Shown here: in pieces, positions 35,325 through 45,082 of the stretch
How the letters are laid out: the number at the start of each line of letters is the position of its first letter
Position numbering within the stretch: the stretch's first letter is position 1
Assembly (NCBI GenBank): GCA_000701625.1
Contig: JNJK01000013.1
Location: 1-64,000 of the forward strand
Source of the DNA: Lachnospiraceae bacterium MC2017
GTDB lineage: Bacteria > Bacillota > Clostridia > Lachnospirales > Lachnospiraceae
Direction of reading: 5' to 3'
DNA: 64,000 nt
Notes under the pieces: generated by a model
Seen by the model: only the letters and a program-made list of their open reading frames with translations
What the model was told of the DNA's origin: nothing
Databases searched by the model: none
Translations under genes and position numbers: made by a program

Positions 35325-37553
35325 CTATAACCGTACAGTCATAACAACGCCATGATCACACGGAAGCACAAGCCTTATAACACTACCGGATGAATTCTGC
35401 GAAACAACTTCTGCCTTGCAAACATCTCCGGTAAGCGTATCCCACACAACCGGATCAGAACCCTCAGCAAAAACCTCGATAACCTCCGGAACATCACCAT
35501 AGTTCATAAAAAGCACACGTCTCTCACCATCTTTCAGATAACGAGTAAACTGTATACCTGTAATATTTTCACCCGTGTGCATATACGGATCAATAAGGTA
35601 CGGAGGATAAGCCGGATGATGATTCACCGTGCCTTTTATGCCGCTAACGATCTTCACCGGATGCGGAATAGCCATGCTCAGTGTCTCACAAATCCTGTCC
35701 TTATCATCAGAACCTATGATCTCTATGCTACCACTTTCCAAAAGCTCTTCCATAATGCTTCTGACTTCCTCATCCTCATCCGGTGAAACACCCATTGATG
35801 GAAGCTCATCAACAGCAATGACTTTTCCTCCTTCAGAAGCAAATTTATGTACAAGGCGTGCCATGGAAAGAGGGATAACCTCACACATAGGTAAAAGCAG
35901 CGTAGAGAAAATCTGACCGCTCAGACTGTTCACGATCCTTCCGTCCCGTACCGTAAAATTCTCCACCGCATCCCTGTGTATCAGATCAAAGTCCATATTT
36001 GCAGATAAAAGACTGTTGAAGATTAACTGAATCTCCTTATCAATATGAACCGCTTTTTCATCATTGAGAAAAGCTCCGTAAGAAAAAGCGTGGGTAAAGT
36101 TAGTATCAGGAATGTAATGAAGCTGTAAACTCTCTGTGGGCATGTACGCAAGAATATCTGCCTCATATACACCACCTGACATCGCATACTGCAGACGACG
36201 TATCATTGCATTACCTTCCGTCTGACGATCCCAGTACTTCCACTGGAAAAACTCTGATGGCGGCCAGTCATTTGCCCGCTCTCCTTCTGCCGAATAAAAG
36301 AACCCATGATTAATGATCGTCTGCATTCCCTGCTGAAAAGCAAATGTGATCATGCGGGTATACTCATCAAAGGTAAGATCCCAGCCACATCCTGCAAAAA
36401 TCTCCACCGCAGTCATATCTTTTCCATAAGAATGAGCCCCAGCCGATGTAAATTTGAGATTCAGACTTCCGATACCTTTCCCAAGATAATCCGCACCGAC
36501 TATATCCTGAAAACGATTCTGCCGGAGATAATCACCGCTGTACCTCACATGTCCAAAAGGCGTTTCTTCTGCAAGAAGATGTGCAAAAAATTTCAAGTCA
36601 TGCTTCTCACACCAGTCATGGATTTCCCCAAAATAACGTGTCTGATAAAGGAAAGCCACCGTATCATAGTAGTCAACTCTCACTCTGCCATGACTAACCC
36701 CCGGAATTATCAGCCTGTATAATTCCTTTCTGATGTCATATCCATGACGCTCCTTAAAAACTTCAGCGAATTCCCTGCACCACGGGATCGCATTGCACAT
36801 ACGGGTCTCATCATTAAAAACTGTAGTGATGGTCGTTCCAAAATTCTCTCCCATCCGCTCATAATATTTATCATAAGTAGATTTAAGAAAAGCCTTTGTA
36901 GCTTCCCGGTCGAGATAATTTACGGATTCATCACCGCCATTTTCATATCCATCCACACGAATATGCGTAATATAGGCATATGATCTTTTAGAAGAAACAA
37001 ATTCCAACTCAGGACCAAAAATTCCGTAAGAAAAAAACTTTGACAACTCATACGCTTCACCCGTTTCGCTGTCTACTATATTTACATTCAGCGGAATTTC
37101 TGAAAAATCCGTATTAGAATCCATTCCAAAAAGTCCGCCTCCCTCAAATGTCAGAAGCTGCGCCCGGAACCTTTCTCCTGCCGGTATTTCTCTGCGATCG
37201 ATGGTTATATACTGCTCACGATACTTCTCATTTTCAGTAATGGTCTTATTACAGGTTCCTGCCGGCCAGTCGATCTCATCATAGAGCCACATTTTTTCGC
37301 CGTGCCTTTTTTTGTAATCCAGCACAACCTGCATATACCTAAACCAGTCATCATCGAGGTATCCACCTCTGTAACCCGCACCGTTTTCTGTTCGGGCATG
37401 AGGATTGGTTGTCTTTACTCCTATATCCGACTGAAGTTTCAACTGACGAAGTAACTCCTCTTCTTCAAGATCCGCATTCCAGAACCAAAGCGGTGTCTCT
37501 GCCTCATCAAGTGTCGCCTCATCCTTCGGATTTTCCCATATTTCTCTATCCAT
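35325..37553 (-). CDS. Glycoside hydrolase, GH106-like (putative alpha-L-rhamnosidase)
   Basis: A 742-residue protein without signal peptide. The N-terminal PLWFWNADLEEEELLRQLKLQSDIGV and MWLYDEIDWPAGTCNK resemble GH106 enzymes (WWW.., LYDE..WPSG). A catalytic-type Glu region TVFNDETRM lies around residues 245-255. The C-terminal part (GQIFSTLLLPMCEVIPLSMARLVHKFASEGG) has the glutamine-amidotransferase-like fold seen in these proteins, then a small beta domain. It lies in one transcription unit with a CUT1 transporter (19 nt after the permease), so it likely removes rhamnose or a similar sugar from an imported plant glycoside. The family call is moderate. Confidence 0.6.
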   Translation of the reverse strand: MDREIWENPKDEATLDEAETPLWFWNADLEEEELLRQLKLQSDIGVKTTNPHARTENGAGYRGGYLDDDWFRYMQVVLDYKKRHGEKMWLYDEIDWPAGTCNKTITENEKYREQYITIDRREIPAGERFRAQLLTFEGGGLFGMDSNTDFSEIPLNVNIVDSETGEAYELSKFFSYGIFGPELEFVSSKRSYAYITHIRVDGYENGGDESVNYLDREATKAFLKSTYDKYYERMGENFGTTITTVFNDETRMCNAIPWCREFAEVFKERHGYDIRKELYRLIIPGVSHGRVRVDYYDTVAFLYQTRYFGEIHDWCEKHDLKFFAHLLAEETPFGHVRYSGDYLRQNRFQDIVGADYLGKGIGSLNLKFTSAGAHSYGKDMTAVEIFAGCGWDLTFDEYTRMITFAFQQGMQTIINHGFFYSAEGERANDWPPSEFFQWKYWDRQTEGNAMIRRLQYAMSGGVYEADILAYMPTESLQLHYIPDTNFTHAFSYGAFLNDEKAVHIDKEIQLIFNSLLSANMDFDLIHRDAVENFTVRDGRIVNSLSGQIFSTLLLPMCEVIPLSMARLVHKFASEGGKVIAVDELPSMGVSPDEDEEVRSIMEELLESGSIEIIGSDDKDRICETLSMAIPHPVKIVSGIKGTVNHHPAYPPYLIDPYMHTGENITGIQFTRYLKDGERRVLFMNYGDVPEVIEVFAEGSDPVVWDTLTGDVCKAEVVSQNSSGSVIRLVLPCDHGVVMTVRL

Positions 37554-37572
37554 CTAAAACCCTTTCATCATA

Positions 37573-38448
37573 TCAACCTTTGACCGCACCTGCCGCGATA
37601 CCGTTTATAAACTGCTTCTGTAAAAACATAAATATAACTATAAGGGGCAAAGCACAAAGTACGCATGCAGCGAAAAGCACGTTCCACTGCGCAGGATTTT
37701 CCTTATCACCGAGGAACTGAAGCATAGCCACTGGAAGCGAATACTGACTCTGCTTTGAGATAAATACCATCGGATAAAAATAATCATTCCAGATCCACAT
37801 TCCCTGTGTGATAACTACTGAAACTGTAGCAGGCTTAAGGAGAGGAAGAACCACAAGAGAAAATCTCTCCCAAAGAGATGCACCATCAATATATGCCGAT
37901 TCTTCTATCTCAGCCGGTACACTTTTTACAAAACCTGAAAACAGAAATACTGAAAACGGAAGTGAACAGGTGATAAACATGATGACCGGTGTAAATCTGG
38001 TATTTGGAATATTTAATCTATGAAAAGTCTGAGCAATAGGCACGATAACCATCTGAGACGGAATGATAAGTCCTGAAATAAAGAAGTAGTAAAAAAACTT
38101 CGCATACTTTGTCTTTATCCTTCCAATAGGCCATGCTGCCATTGTAGCGATAAATACTATAACTACTACCGCCAGACCTGTTGTCATAAATGAATTTAAG
38201 AGTGTTGCCGGATAATTCATCTGCGTAAATGCTCTTACATAACTTGACGATGAAAACTGCCTGAAAAGTAGCAGCGGTGATGCCTGATTTGCCGGCTCTC
38301 GTAATGAACTTGAGAACACGATCACAAGAGGTGTGATAACAACTATGCAGAAAACTGTGATCAACAGGTACAGAAGTACCACTCTCGGTGACATTTTCAT
38401 ATAAGTTTCTTTTTCTCTGTCATCGCTTTTTTTACTTAAAAATGCCAT
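37573..38448 (-). CDS. Sugar ABC transporter permease, MalG type (CUT1)
   Basis: A 291-residue membrane protein with six helices and the EAA loop (EIEESAYIDGASLWERFSLVVLPLLK). It overlaps the MalF-type gene by one base and precedes the GH106-like gene. It forms a heterodimeric channel with the permease upstream. Confidence 0.92.
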   Translation of the reverse strand: MAFLSKKSDDREKETYMKMSPRVVLLYLLITVFCIVVITPLVIVFSSSLREPANQASPLLLFRQFSSSSYVRAFTQMNYPATLLNSFMTTGLAVVVIVFIATMAAWPIGRIKTKYAKFFYYFFISGLIIPSQMVIVPIAQTFHRLNIPNTRFTPVIMFITCSLPFSVFLFSGFVKSVPAEIEESAYIDGASLWERFSLVVLPLLKPATVSVVITQGMWIWNDYFYPMVFISKQSQYSLPVAMLQFLGDKENPAQWNVLFAACVLCALPLIVIFMFLQKQFINGIAAGAVKG

Positions 38449-39371
38449 TATACTTCCACCTCTCTCTTATTCATAAAGATCAGCATGAGGATCGTGATAA
38501 GGATGATAAATGCAAATGCAACTACGGAAAAAGCACTTGCCCGTCCCATCTTCTGGTCTGTAAATGCTATCTCATAAATCTGATACATGAGTGTTTTTGT
38601 CGATTTTCCCGGTCCACCATTTGTCATGATAAATGAATAGTCAAAAGCTTTCAGTCCGTTTATCACTGATAAAATGACATTTATCGTAATAGTCGATGCT
38701 ATCATCGGGAGTTTCACGAGTTTCGTAAGCTGCCACTCATTGCATCCATCAATCCTACCTGCTTCCAGCACAGCTTCATCAACTGTCTGCAGGCCTGCAA
38801 GATAGATGATCATTGTTGTTCCAAAGCCCTTCCAAACTTCTACAAATGCTATAGCAAAAAGTGCTATCCTGAAGTTTCCAAGAGGATTGAAGCCTGAACC
38901 ATCTCCGCCAATGAGTGTTATAAGATTCGCGATCATACCATTTGTCGGCATATATACATATGACCAGATAAATCCGACAACAATGGCACTGAACAGAGTC
39001 GGAAAAAATGCAGCCGTACGGAAGAATCCTTTTGCCCTGATCTTTGTATTAAGTGCAATTGCCATTGATAGTCCGATAATGTTACTCAATGCAACCGTAA
39101 CAACGGCATACACCATGGTATTTCCTATAGAATTAAAAACTGTTCCGTTTGACAGAATCTTTGCATAATTCTTAAATCCTACAAATTCGTAGTTGTAATT
39201 TATTCCGTTAAAATTCGTAAAACTGTAGTAGAAAAGCTGTAACACCGGATATATCCAGAAAATCAGGAAAAATGCCAGTGCCGGGATCAAAAATACGAAC
39301 ATCCTATTATTGAATGTAAGTGATGTATTACTTCCCGCTCTTTTTTTCTTTTGTCCTGCTGCGCTTGTCAC
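38448..39371 (-). CDS. Sugar ABC transporter permease, MalF type (CUT1)
   Basis: A 307-residue membrane protein with six helices and the EAA loop (VLEAGRIDGCNEWQLTKLVKLPMI). A basic N-terminal tail precedes the first helix. Two hairpins lie between it and the binding-protein gene. As in the sucrose cluster there is no ATPase gene here. Confidence 0.92.
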   Translation of the reverse strand: MTSAAGQKKKRAGSNTSLTFNNRMFVFLIPALAFFLIFWIYPVLQLFYYSFTNFNGINYNYEFVGFKNYAKILSNGTVFNSIGNTMVYAVVTVALSNIIGLSMAIALNTKIRAKGFFRTAAFFPTLFSAIVVGFIWSYVYMPTNGMIANLITLIGGDGSGFNPLGNFRIALFAIAFVEVWKGFGTTMIIYLAGLQTVDEAVLEAGRIDGCNEWQLTKLVKLPMIASTITINVILSVINGLKAFDYSFIMTNGGPGKSTKTLMYQIYEIAFTDQKMGRASAFSVVAFAFIILITILMLIFMNKREVEV

Positions 39372-39406
39372 TCTGACTCACCTCTCTGTATAAATCTTGT
39401 AAAAAC

Positions 39407-39477
39407 GGCAGGACAAAGCGTCCTGCCTTATCATTACTAATTTGTTTGATGGCAGGGTCAAAATCACTTTTGACCCT
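39407..39477 (-). terminator. Two intercistronic hairpins in the CUT1 operon
   Basis: GGCAGGAC/GTCCTGCC (39407-39427) and the family A mini palindrome AGGGTCAAAA/TTTTGACCCT (39454-39477). They separate the binding-protein gene from the permeases, as in the sucrose operon, and could lower permease expression. Confidence 0.6.
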
Positions 39478-39498
39478 TACATCATTTGTCTTTAAGGC

Positions 39499-40911
39499 TT
39501 ACTCATCCAACAGATCTTCAAACTTGTCCTGCATCCCCTGTGTGATATCAGAAACCTGTGTGCCCTGTCCGCCGATCATCTCGGAGAAGAGTTCCTCCAT
39601 TGTTGTCTCTGTTCCTGCCGGCCATGCCTGGTTGCACCAATGGAATGCCTTGCCGTCATTCATGAGGCTTACGAAAGGAGAATACAAGTCATAGTTCGGA
39701 ATGGAATCTGCACCTGCGCCATATGCAGGAATTACCTTTCCTGTTGCGAGATATGCTTCCCATACCGGATTTCCTTCTTCACCATTCATCCAGTAATCGA
39801 GAAGTTCTTTACACTGATCGATGTACTTTGACTCAGAATAAATACTGTATCCTGCTCCGAGACATGTTGCTGTATACTGCTCACCTGACTCTGACGGAAT
39901 CGGGAAATATCCTCTTTCAAAGTTTCCACCTGCGCCTTCTGCCTTGAGTGCGGATGAATTGAAAGATCCATCAAATGTCATTGCTGCTTTTCCGTCGATA
40001 AAGTCCTGTATTGCCTGTGATGCACCGTAACCCAGTGACTGTGACGCATCGATGTATCCCTCATCATAGAGAGTCTTGTACATGGTGAGTACCTTGTCCC
40101 ATGTATCTTCGTCTGTAAACTTTGTATCACCTGTTCTGAGCTGCTCATCATACTCAGCATTTTTGCTGTAGATTTCATTTGCAGCTATCTGGTACAGACC
40201 AAACTGGAGCACATACTGATCCTTATCTCCCATAACGATAGGCTGTACGCCTGCATCCTTCAGGATCTTGCAATCTGCCAGAAGTTCATCCCAGGTCTTC
40301 GGGATATCTTTTATTCCGTTCTGCTCAAAAAGATCCTTATTGTAATATGTTCCGAGGATCGAAACTCCGCTTGTTGCTGTAACAACATTTCCGTTATAGG
40401 TTACAGCCGAGAGATCATTCATATTTGAGAGGTAATCCATGTCATTAAGCGATGCAAGATATCCTGCCTCTGCCAATGAGTAACATGAGTTTGAACCTGC
40501 ATACATAGGCTGTGTGAGGATGATATCCGGACACTCTCCGGACGCCAGCTTTGTCTTCAGTGATGTATAGTAATTGTCATCCGGGAGCTTTGTTACTTCC
40601 AGTGTGACATTGGGCCACTTTTCTTTTATAAGCCCCGGTAACTGTTCTGTTTCAAAATCATTATCTGTAGCAGTTCCGGATACCATCATTGTAATTGTGA
40701 TATCACCTGCATTCTCTATTGCTTCGTGATCGTACTGAGCACCTGCTGCACTTCCTGTTGCCACTGTCGTTGCTTCATTATCAGCGGCTGCTGTTGTTGC
40801 CCCTGTTGATTTTGCAGTATCTCCTGCTCCGGAAGCTCCTCCGCATCCTGCCAGCATGCTCGTAGCACAGGCAACCGCACTAATTACCGAAATAACCTTC
40901 TTTGCTTTCAT
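39499..40911 (-). CDS. Extracellular sugar-binding lipoprotein of CUT1 ABC transporter
   Basis: A 470-residue SBP_bac_1 protein. Signal MKAKKVISVISAVACATSMLAGC has a lipobox, then a Gly/Ala/Thr-rich linker. The mature domain has DITITMMVSGTATDNDFETEQLPGLIKEKWP and AAMTFDGSFNSSALKAEGAGG. It shares a divergent control region with the two-component genes, which probably sense the same sugar. Confidence 0.92.
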   Translation of the reverse strand: MKAKKVISVISAVACATSMLAGCGGASGAGDTAKSTGATTAAADNEATTVATGSAAGAQYDHEAIENAGDITITMMVSGTATDNDFETEQLPGLIKEKWPNVTLEVTKLPDDNYYTSLKTKLASGECPDIILTQPMYAGSNSCYSLAEAGYLASLNDMDYLSNMNDLSAVTYNGNVVTATSGVSILGTYYNKDLFEQNGIKDIPKTWDELLADCKILKDAGVQPIVMGDKDQYVLQFGLYQIAANEIYSKNAEYDEQLRTGDTKFTDEDTWDKVLTMYKTLYDEGYIDASQSLGYGASQAIQDFIDGKAAMTFDGSFNSSALKAEGAGGNFERGYFPIPSESGEQYTATCLGAGYSIYSESKYIDQCKELLDYWMNGEEGNPVWEAYLATGKVIPAYGAGADSIPNYDLYSPFVSLMNDGKAFHWCNQAWPAGTETTMEELFSEMIGGQGTQVSDITQGMQDKFEDLLDE

Positions 40912-41036
40912 TCCCTGTTTTCCTCCCTTTGAAAATCAATCATGAATGTTACTCGTGAATTTCTTTCTGAAAGTATGGTATCATTTTTGTAGTGCACTTT
41001 TATTGGGAAGCATAGTATACTTTTTTTAGTTTTTTC

Positions 41037-41230
41037 GTGCAGAGGGTATATATCTTTCTTTCCGCGCTCGGACTGCACTAAACTCACGCATCATCCTCAT
41101 ATACGCGGTAAATTCTGCGAGAACTCGACGCTTCGCGTCTCAAACAGTTCGCAGAATTTACCTACTCGGATGATGTGTTCATTAAGTGCTGCCGGCTGAT
41201 TGCTCCAAGAAAGATATATACCCCCTGCAC
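41037..41230 (+). repeat. Structured 194-bp repeat, family C, copy 3
   Basis: The outer stem GTGCAG.GGGTATATATCTTT / AAAGATATATACCC.CTGCAC spans 24 bp with one mismatch and differs in sequence from copies 1 and 2. Inside are CATCATCC/GGATGATG (against CATTATCC/GGATAATG in copy 1) and the conserved GGTAAATTCTGCGA stem. It fills most of the divergent gap between the binding-protein and kinase genes (40912-41315). Confidence 0.8.
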
Positions 41231-41315
41231 TTACGTTGTGGCACTATATAATTCTTATTGCAGTCCGAACATAGAAAGAAATATCTATATGTCCGGCACG
41301 TATATGGGTGAAAAA

Positions 41316-43076
41316 ATGAAACTCCGCTTAAAATTTTTCATAATATACTCAATACTGTCGATAATACCCATGTTTATCCTGACAAATTACTGCTATCAGC
41401 GGTTTCGGGCTATCACCAACGCGCGTGTCGAGGCGTACTCACGCTCTTTTTCACGTAACGTAGAAAACCAGATAGAAAATTCACTAAATGACATATCAAA
41501 TATCCTGAATTATCTGACTTTCTACACAGATAAAGACGGGTCTTCTATCACCGATCAGCTAAAAAATTTTAATAATAACGGACTCACCTGGTCCACCTAT
41601 GATTACTACCTGACACATAAATACTGTACCGCTGTGTTCAAAAACCTCATGCAGTTAAACGCTTCAGTCCATGGAATATATCTGTTTTCATCAGAAGCAA
41701 CACTCATAGGTTCCTATGGAAATCAGAGCAGTATCATTAATACAGATCACAATATTTCAAATGATATCTGGTATCAGGAAACCTTGAAAACGGAGAAGGA
41801 TTACTACATAACCACCTTCCTCGACAACAATCTTTTTAGTGATAATAAGCCATCACTTTATATCGCCCGTCGTATCTATGATGTCTACAGTCATGAATAT
41901 CTGGGGGTTCTCCTTCTGGACTGCGATCCAAACGTTTTCAATATAGAAAACCTTATCACCATGCCATTCTCATCTCTGGTTTACATAAGTAACGAAAGTA
42001 CAGGAGAAACTCTATACTCTAACGTAGATACTCTGACCTACAGCAAGGGAAACTTTTTTGATGATGATCCACAAAAAGTAACACTTAAAATATCTCCTCT
42101 CTCACTTCATGTTTCCTTTAATTACAAAAATTTATACTATCAGTTGAATCCAAACACCTATCTCCTGATAGCTACAGGCTTCATCCTGATCCTCATAGCA
42201 CTTATCGCAATTTACATGGTGACCAGGAATCTGATACTACCTGTGGAGCAGCTATCCTGGGCAATGTCCAGACAGAGCGGTAACGGTCTGACGTTTGTAA
42301 ATCCATATCCGAAGCGAAAAGACGAGATCGGAAACCTGTATCGTGAATATGCCTCCATGCTTCAAAAACTGGATGACCTTATAAAAAAGCAGTATAAGAA
42401 TAAACTGATCCTCCTTGATTCTCAGATGAAATCACTGGAAGCTCGCATAAACTCTCACTTTTTATTTAACACTCTGGAGTCAATAAACAGTATGGCTGAA
42501 ATAAATGATAATGAAGATATCGCGACTATGTCCCTGGCTCTCGGAAACATGTTCCGCTATTCAATAAAGACTCAGAGTGAACTCGTTCCGTTATCCGCAG
42601 AACTGCAGCATGTAGACGATTATGTCTCAATCCAGTCCATCCGGTTCAGCAACCGCTTTCATCTGATAAAAGAAATACCGGATGAGATTACAGACGAATG
42701 TGTACTAAAGCTTATCCTGCAGCCGATAGTAGAAAACTCACTTTATCACGGCTTAGCCTACTGCACATCCGGAGATGAGATACGGATAAAAGCAGAACGT
42801 GATGGCTTTGATCTATTGATAAGCGTATCCGATAACGGAAAAGGAATGACTTCCGAACAGCTGGATACTTTGCGGTCACACCTTTCCGAGGAGCCGCAGT
42901 TTACAGAGCTCGGGCACCGGAATAATCAAAGCATTGGTCTAAAAAACATCAACAGCCGAATAGAACTTTACTATGGGGACGGATACGGTCTCAACGTAAC
43001 AAGTACTGAAAATATCGGAACGACAATAAGTATCCGGATACCAATGACCTCAAAAGCATCAAAGGAGTTTACATAA
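41316..43076 (+). CDS. Sensor histidine kinase, YesM type
   Basis: About 586 residues. A first membrane helix follows MKLRLKFFIIYSILSIIPMF, then an extracytoplasmic sensor (about 30-280), a second helix (LLIATGFILILIALIAIYMV), a HAMP-like segment, the phosphoacceptor region SHFLFNTLE (H381) and an HATPase domain (LQPIVENSLYHGL, DNGKGM, GLKNINSRIELYYG). The reading frame continues upstream, but that part lies inside the 194-bp repeat. Possible starts are 41289, 41304 and 41316; I prefer the last, just before the membrane helix. It should signal to the response regulator whose start overlaps its stop. Confidence 0.88.
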   Translation: MKLRLKFFIIYSILSIIPMFILTNYCYQRFRAITNARVEAYSRSFSRNVENQIENSLNDISNILNYLTFYTDKDGSSITDQLKNFNNNGLTWSTYDYYLTHKYCTAVFKNLMQLNASVHGIYLFSSEATLIGSYGNQSSIINTDHNISNDIWYQETLKTEKDYYITTFLDNNLFSDNKPSLYIARRIYDVYSHEYLGVLLLDCDPNVFNIENLITMPFSSLVYISNESTGETLYSNVDTLTYSKGNFFDDDPQKVTLKISPLSLHVSFNYKNLYYQLNPNTYLLIATGFILILIALIAIYMVTRNLILPVEQLSWAMSRQSGNGLTFVNPYPKRKDEIGNLYREYASMLQKLDDLIKKQYKNKLILLDSQMKSLEARINSHFLFNTLESINSMAEINDNEDIATMSLALGNMFRYSIKTQSELVPLSAELQHVDDYVSIQSIRFSNRFHLIKEIPDEITDECVLKLILQPIVENSLYHGLAYCTSGDEIRIKAERDGFDLLISVSDNGKGMTSEQLDTLRSHLSEEPQFTELGHRNNQSIGLKNINSRIELYYGDGYGLNVTSTENIGTTISIRIPMTSKASKEFT

Positions 43077-44662
43077 TGTATAGATTTGTCGTTATAGATG
43101 ATGAAGAACTGATCCGTAAAGGTACTCTCAAAAAATTATCACCCCTCATGGAATACGTGAGTTGCGTTGGTGAAGCCGATAATGGGAAGAGCGCTATAGA
43201 TCTGATAGAAAAAGTACACCCGGACTTTGCCATCCTCGATATGCAGATGCCTGTCATGCATGGAATGGAGCTCCTGCCTTACCTCGCAGAAAACTATCCC
43301 GACATGGCTCTCATCGTGATCAGCGGATACAGAAATTTCGACTATATAAAACAGGCAATCTCATCAAATGCAGTAGAGTATCTCCTGAAACCTTTCAGCG
43401 CGGAATCGATACAAAACTGCGTCCGTCAGATAATCGATAAATTTGATACTAAAACAGAGATAACCGAACAGATCCGCTCATCAGAAGAAGCAAAGGCACA
43501 GACCGACTATGACTATGATATGAACCTCCTACACAATCTTATCTTTGGTTACCATGTTCAGGACACAACTCTCCGGTCAAAGAAACTAAATTACATAAAC
43601 AATACTCACAACCTGGTACTCCTATCCATAAATTACACCGGTTCCGCCATGCAGAATGATGTACAGCACTGGCTATCCGAGAACGGCTTCGGCGACCTCG
43701 CAATTTACATTTCAGATAATTCTGAGGAAGCAAAACAGGGATTCATAATTCTATTTTTCCCTCACCAGAATGTTATATCTAATAAAAACCTTATTAATCA
43801 GGTGATCAACTCCCTGACCTCGTGGATCGACTTCGCAGAACGCCATCCTTTTATAGGTATCAGCAATGTTCACCATTCTCTGTCCGAACTTGAAAGTGCA
43901 TACCGTGAGACCACCGCTGCCCTTGATGGAAAATCTATCGAAGATAATGTGAATTACATTTTCTGGTATACAGATGATCCCGAACCTGTGCACGTTACAT
44001 GGGACCGACAGGATGAATTTCTCTTTCGTATAGAAGCCGGAATGACTGACGAAGTATCTGTTCTCTGTAATGAGCTCTTCAACTTCTATAGAGGACAACC
44101 CGATTTTCGTATTGCAGATATCAAATATCACCTAAGTACTCTGACTGAAGAATGTCGTCAGATAATCAAACGATATATGCCGCAAACGCGAATTGAACAG
44201 GAAAGCCACTCCGTCCAGCGAGTTGTCTTTCACTTATTCAATATCGAAGAATTGCAGACCTATTTCACACGTTTTTTCTCCAATATCTCCATTATGCTCC
44301 TTCCAAAGAGCATATACGCAGACAGCGATACCATTGAGAAAATAAAGATCTACATTCAGAGAAACTACAGAAAAAAGCTCACTCAGGATTTTATAGCATC
44401 ACTTTTTTATCTGAATTCCAGCTACTTAAGCTCTCTTTTTCGTGAAAAGACAGGCATAAAATTTGTGGATTATTTAAACGATATCAGAATAGAAGCGGCA
44501 GAAGCACTTTTGGAAAAGTCCACACAAAAGATTTCCCAGATTGCCTCTGCCGTAGGATATGATAATGAAAAATATTTCTTTCGTATCTTCAAAAAAAGAA
44601 CCGGCCTCACACCGGAACAATACCGATCACGGCTAGTTTCCTCATCGCCCGATCTTTCTTGA
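43076..44662 (+). CDS. Response regulator with AraC DNA-binding domain, YesN type
   Basis: A 528-residue protein. The receiver domain (1-120) has DDEE, phosphoacceptor D55 (FAILDMQMP) and K105 (YLLKPF). A middle region of about 270 residues follows. The C-terminal AraC helix-turn-helix (about 425-525) has LTQDFIASLFYLNSSYLSSLFREKTG and IASAVGYDNEKYFFRIFKKRTGLTPEQYR. It partners the kinase gene, one base overlapping. The likely target is the divergent sugar-uptake and hydrolase operon. Confidence 0.93.
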   Translation: MYRFVVIDDEELIRKGTLKKLSPLMEYVSCVGEADNGKSAIDLIEKVHPDFAILDMQMPVMHGMELLPYLAENYPDMALIVISGYRNFDYIKQAISSNAVEYLLKPFSAESIQNCVRQIIDKFDTKTEITEQIRSSEEAKAQTDYDYDMNLLHNLIFGYHVQDTTLRSKKLNYINNTHNLVLLSINYTGSAMQNDVQHWLSENGFGDLAIYISDNSEEAKQGFIILFFPHQNVISNKNLINQVINSLTSWIDFAERHPFIGISNVHHSLSELESAYRETTAALDGKSIEDNVNYIFWYTDDPEPVHVTWDRQDEFLFRIEAGMTDEVSVLCNELFNFYRGQPDFRIADIKYHLSTLTEECRQIIKRYMPQTRIEQESHSVQRVVFHLFNIEELQTYFTRFFSNISIMLLPKSIYADSDTIEKIKIYIQRNYRKKLTQDFIASLFYLNSSYLSSLFREKTGIKFVDYLNDIRIEAAEALLEKSTQKISQIASAVGYDNEKYFFRIFKKRTGLTPEQYRSRLVSSSPDLS

Positions 44663-45082
44663 AAAGTCACAGATCGTCCAGGCAGCGCTCATACCGAGAG
44701 CGATCCCAAGGGCTGTAAGAAATGTTGCCATGCCGTAGTTCGATGCCTGACTGTATTGCTCCCTGACTATTGCCTGCATAAAGTAAAAAAGCGTACGTCC
44801 CGGGATCAACGGAATGATCGATGTCATAAAGAAAACAGTTGACGGAGCCTTGCACACACGTGCAAGGATCTCCGCAAAGATTGCCGTAACAAACCCCGAT
44901 ATCAATGTTGGCATAAATACTTCAGTAACACCAAGAGCGGCCGTTGCTGCAAGATATGTACCCCAGCATAAGATACTTCCTGACAATACATGAAAAAAAT
45001 ATCTCTTTCTAACATGAAATACCAGCGCAAATCCCACCGATCCCACTGCTCCGGTAATGAGCTGGATCATCGCATCTCTCAT
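44642..45082 (-). CDS. Threonine/serine exporter family protein, small subunit (ThrE C-terminal half, YjjB-like)
   Basis: About 146 residues with four or five membrane helices (LITGAVGSVGFALVFHVRKRYFFHVLSGSILCWGTY, FFMTSIIPLIPGRTLFYFM), the pattern of the ThrE_2 domain. ATG 45082 overlaps the stop of the upstream gene as ATGA and has AGGGAGG before it. Its 3' end overlaps the convergent response regulator gene by 21 nt. Confidence 0.85.
   Translation of the reverse strand: MRDAMIQLITGAVGSVGFALVFHVRKRYFFHVLSGSILCWGTYLAATAALGVTEVFMPTLISGFVTAIFAEILARVCKAPSTVFFMTSIIPLIPGRTLFYFMQAIVREQYSQASNYGMATFLTALGIALGMSAAWTICDFSRKIGR

Noticed and set aside
41175-41315. Longer start for the sensor kinase gene
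   Set aside because: The extra 47 codons lie inside or just after the 194-bp structured repeat and include no signal or membrane feature, so they are unlikely to be translated.
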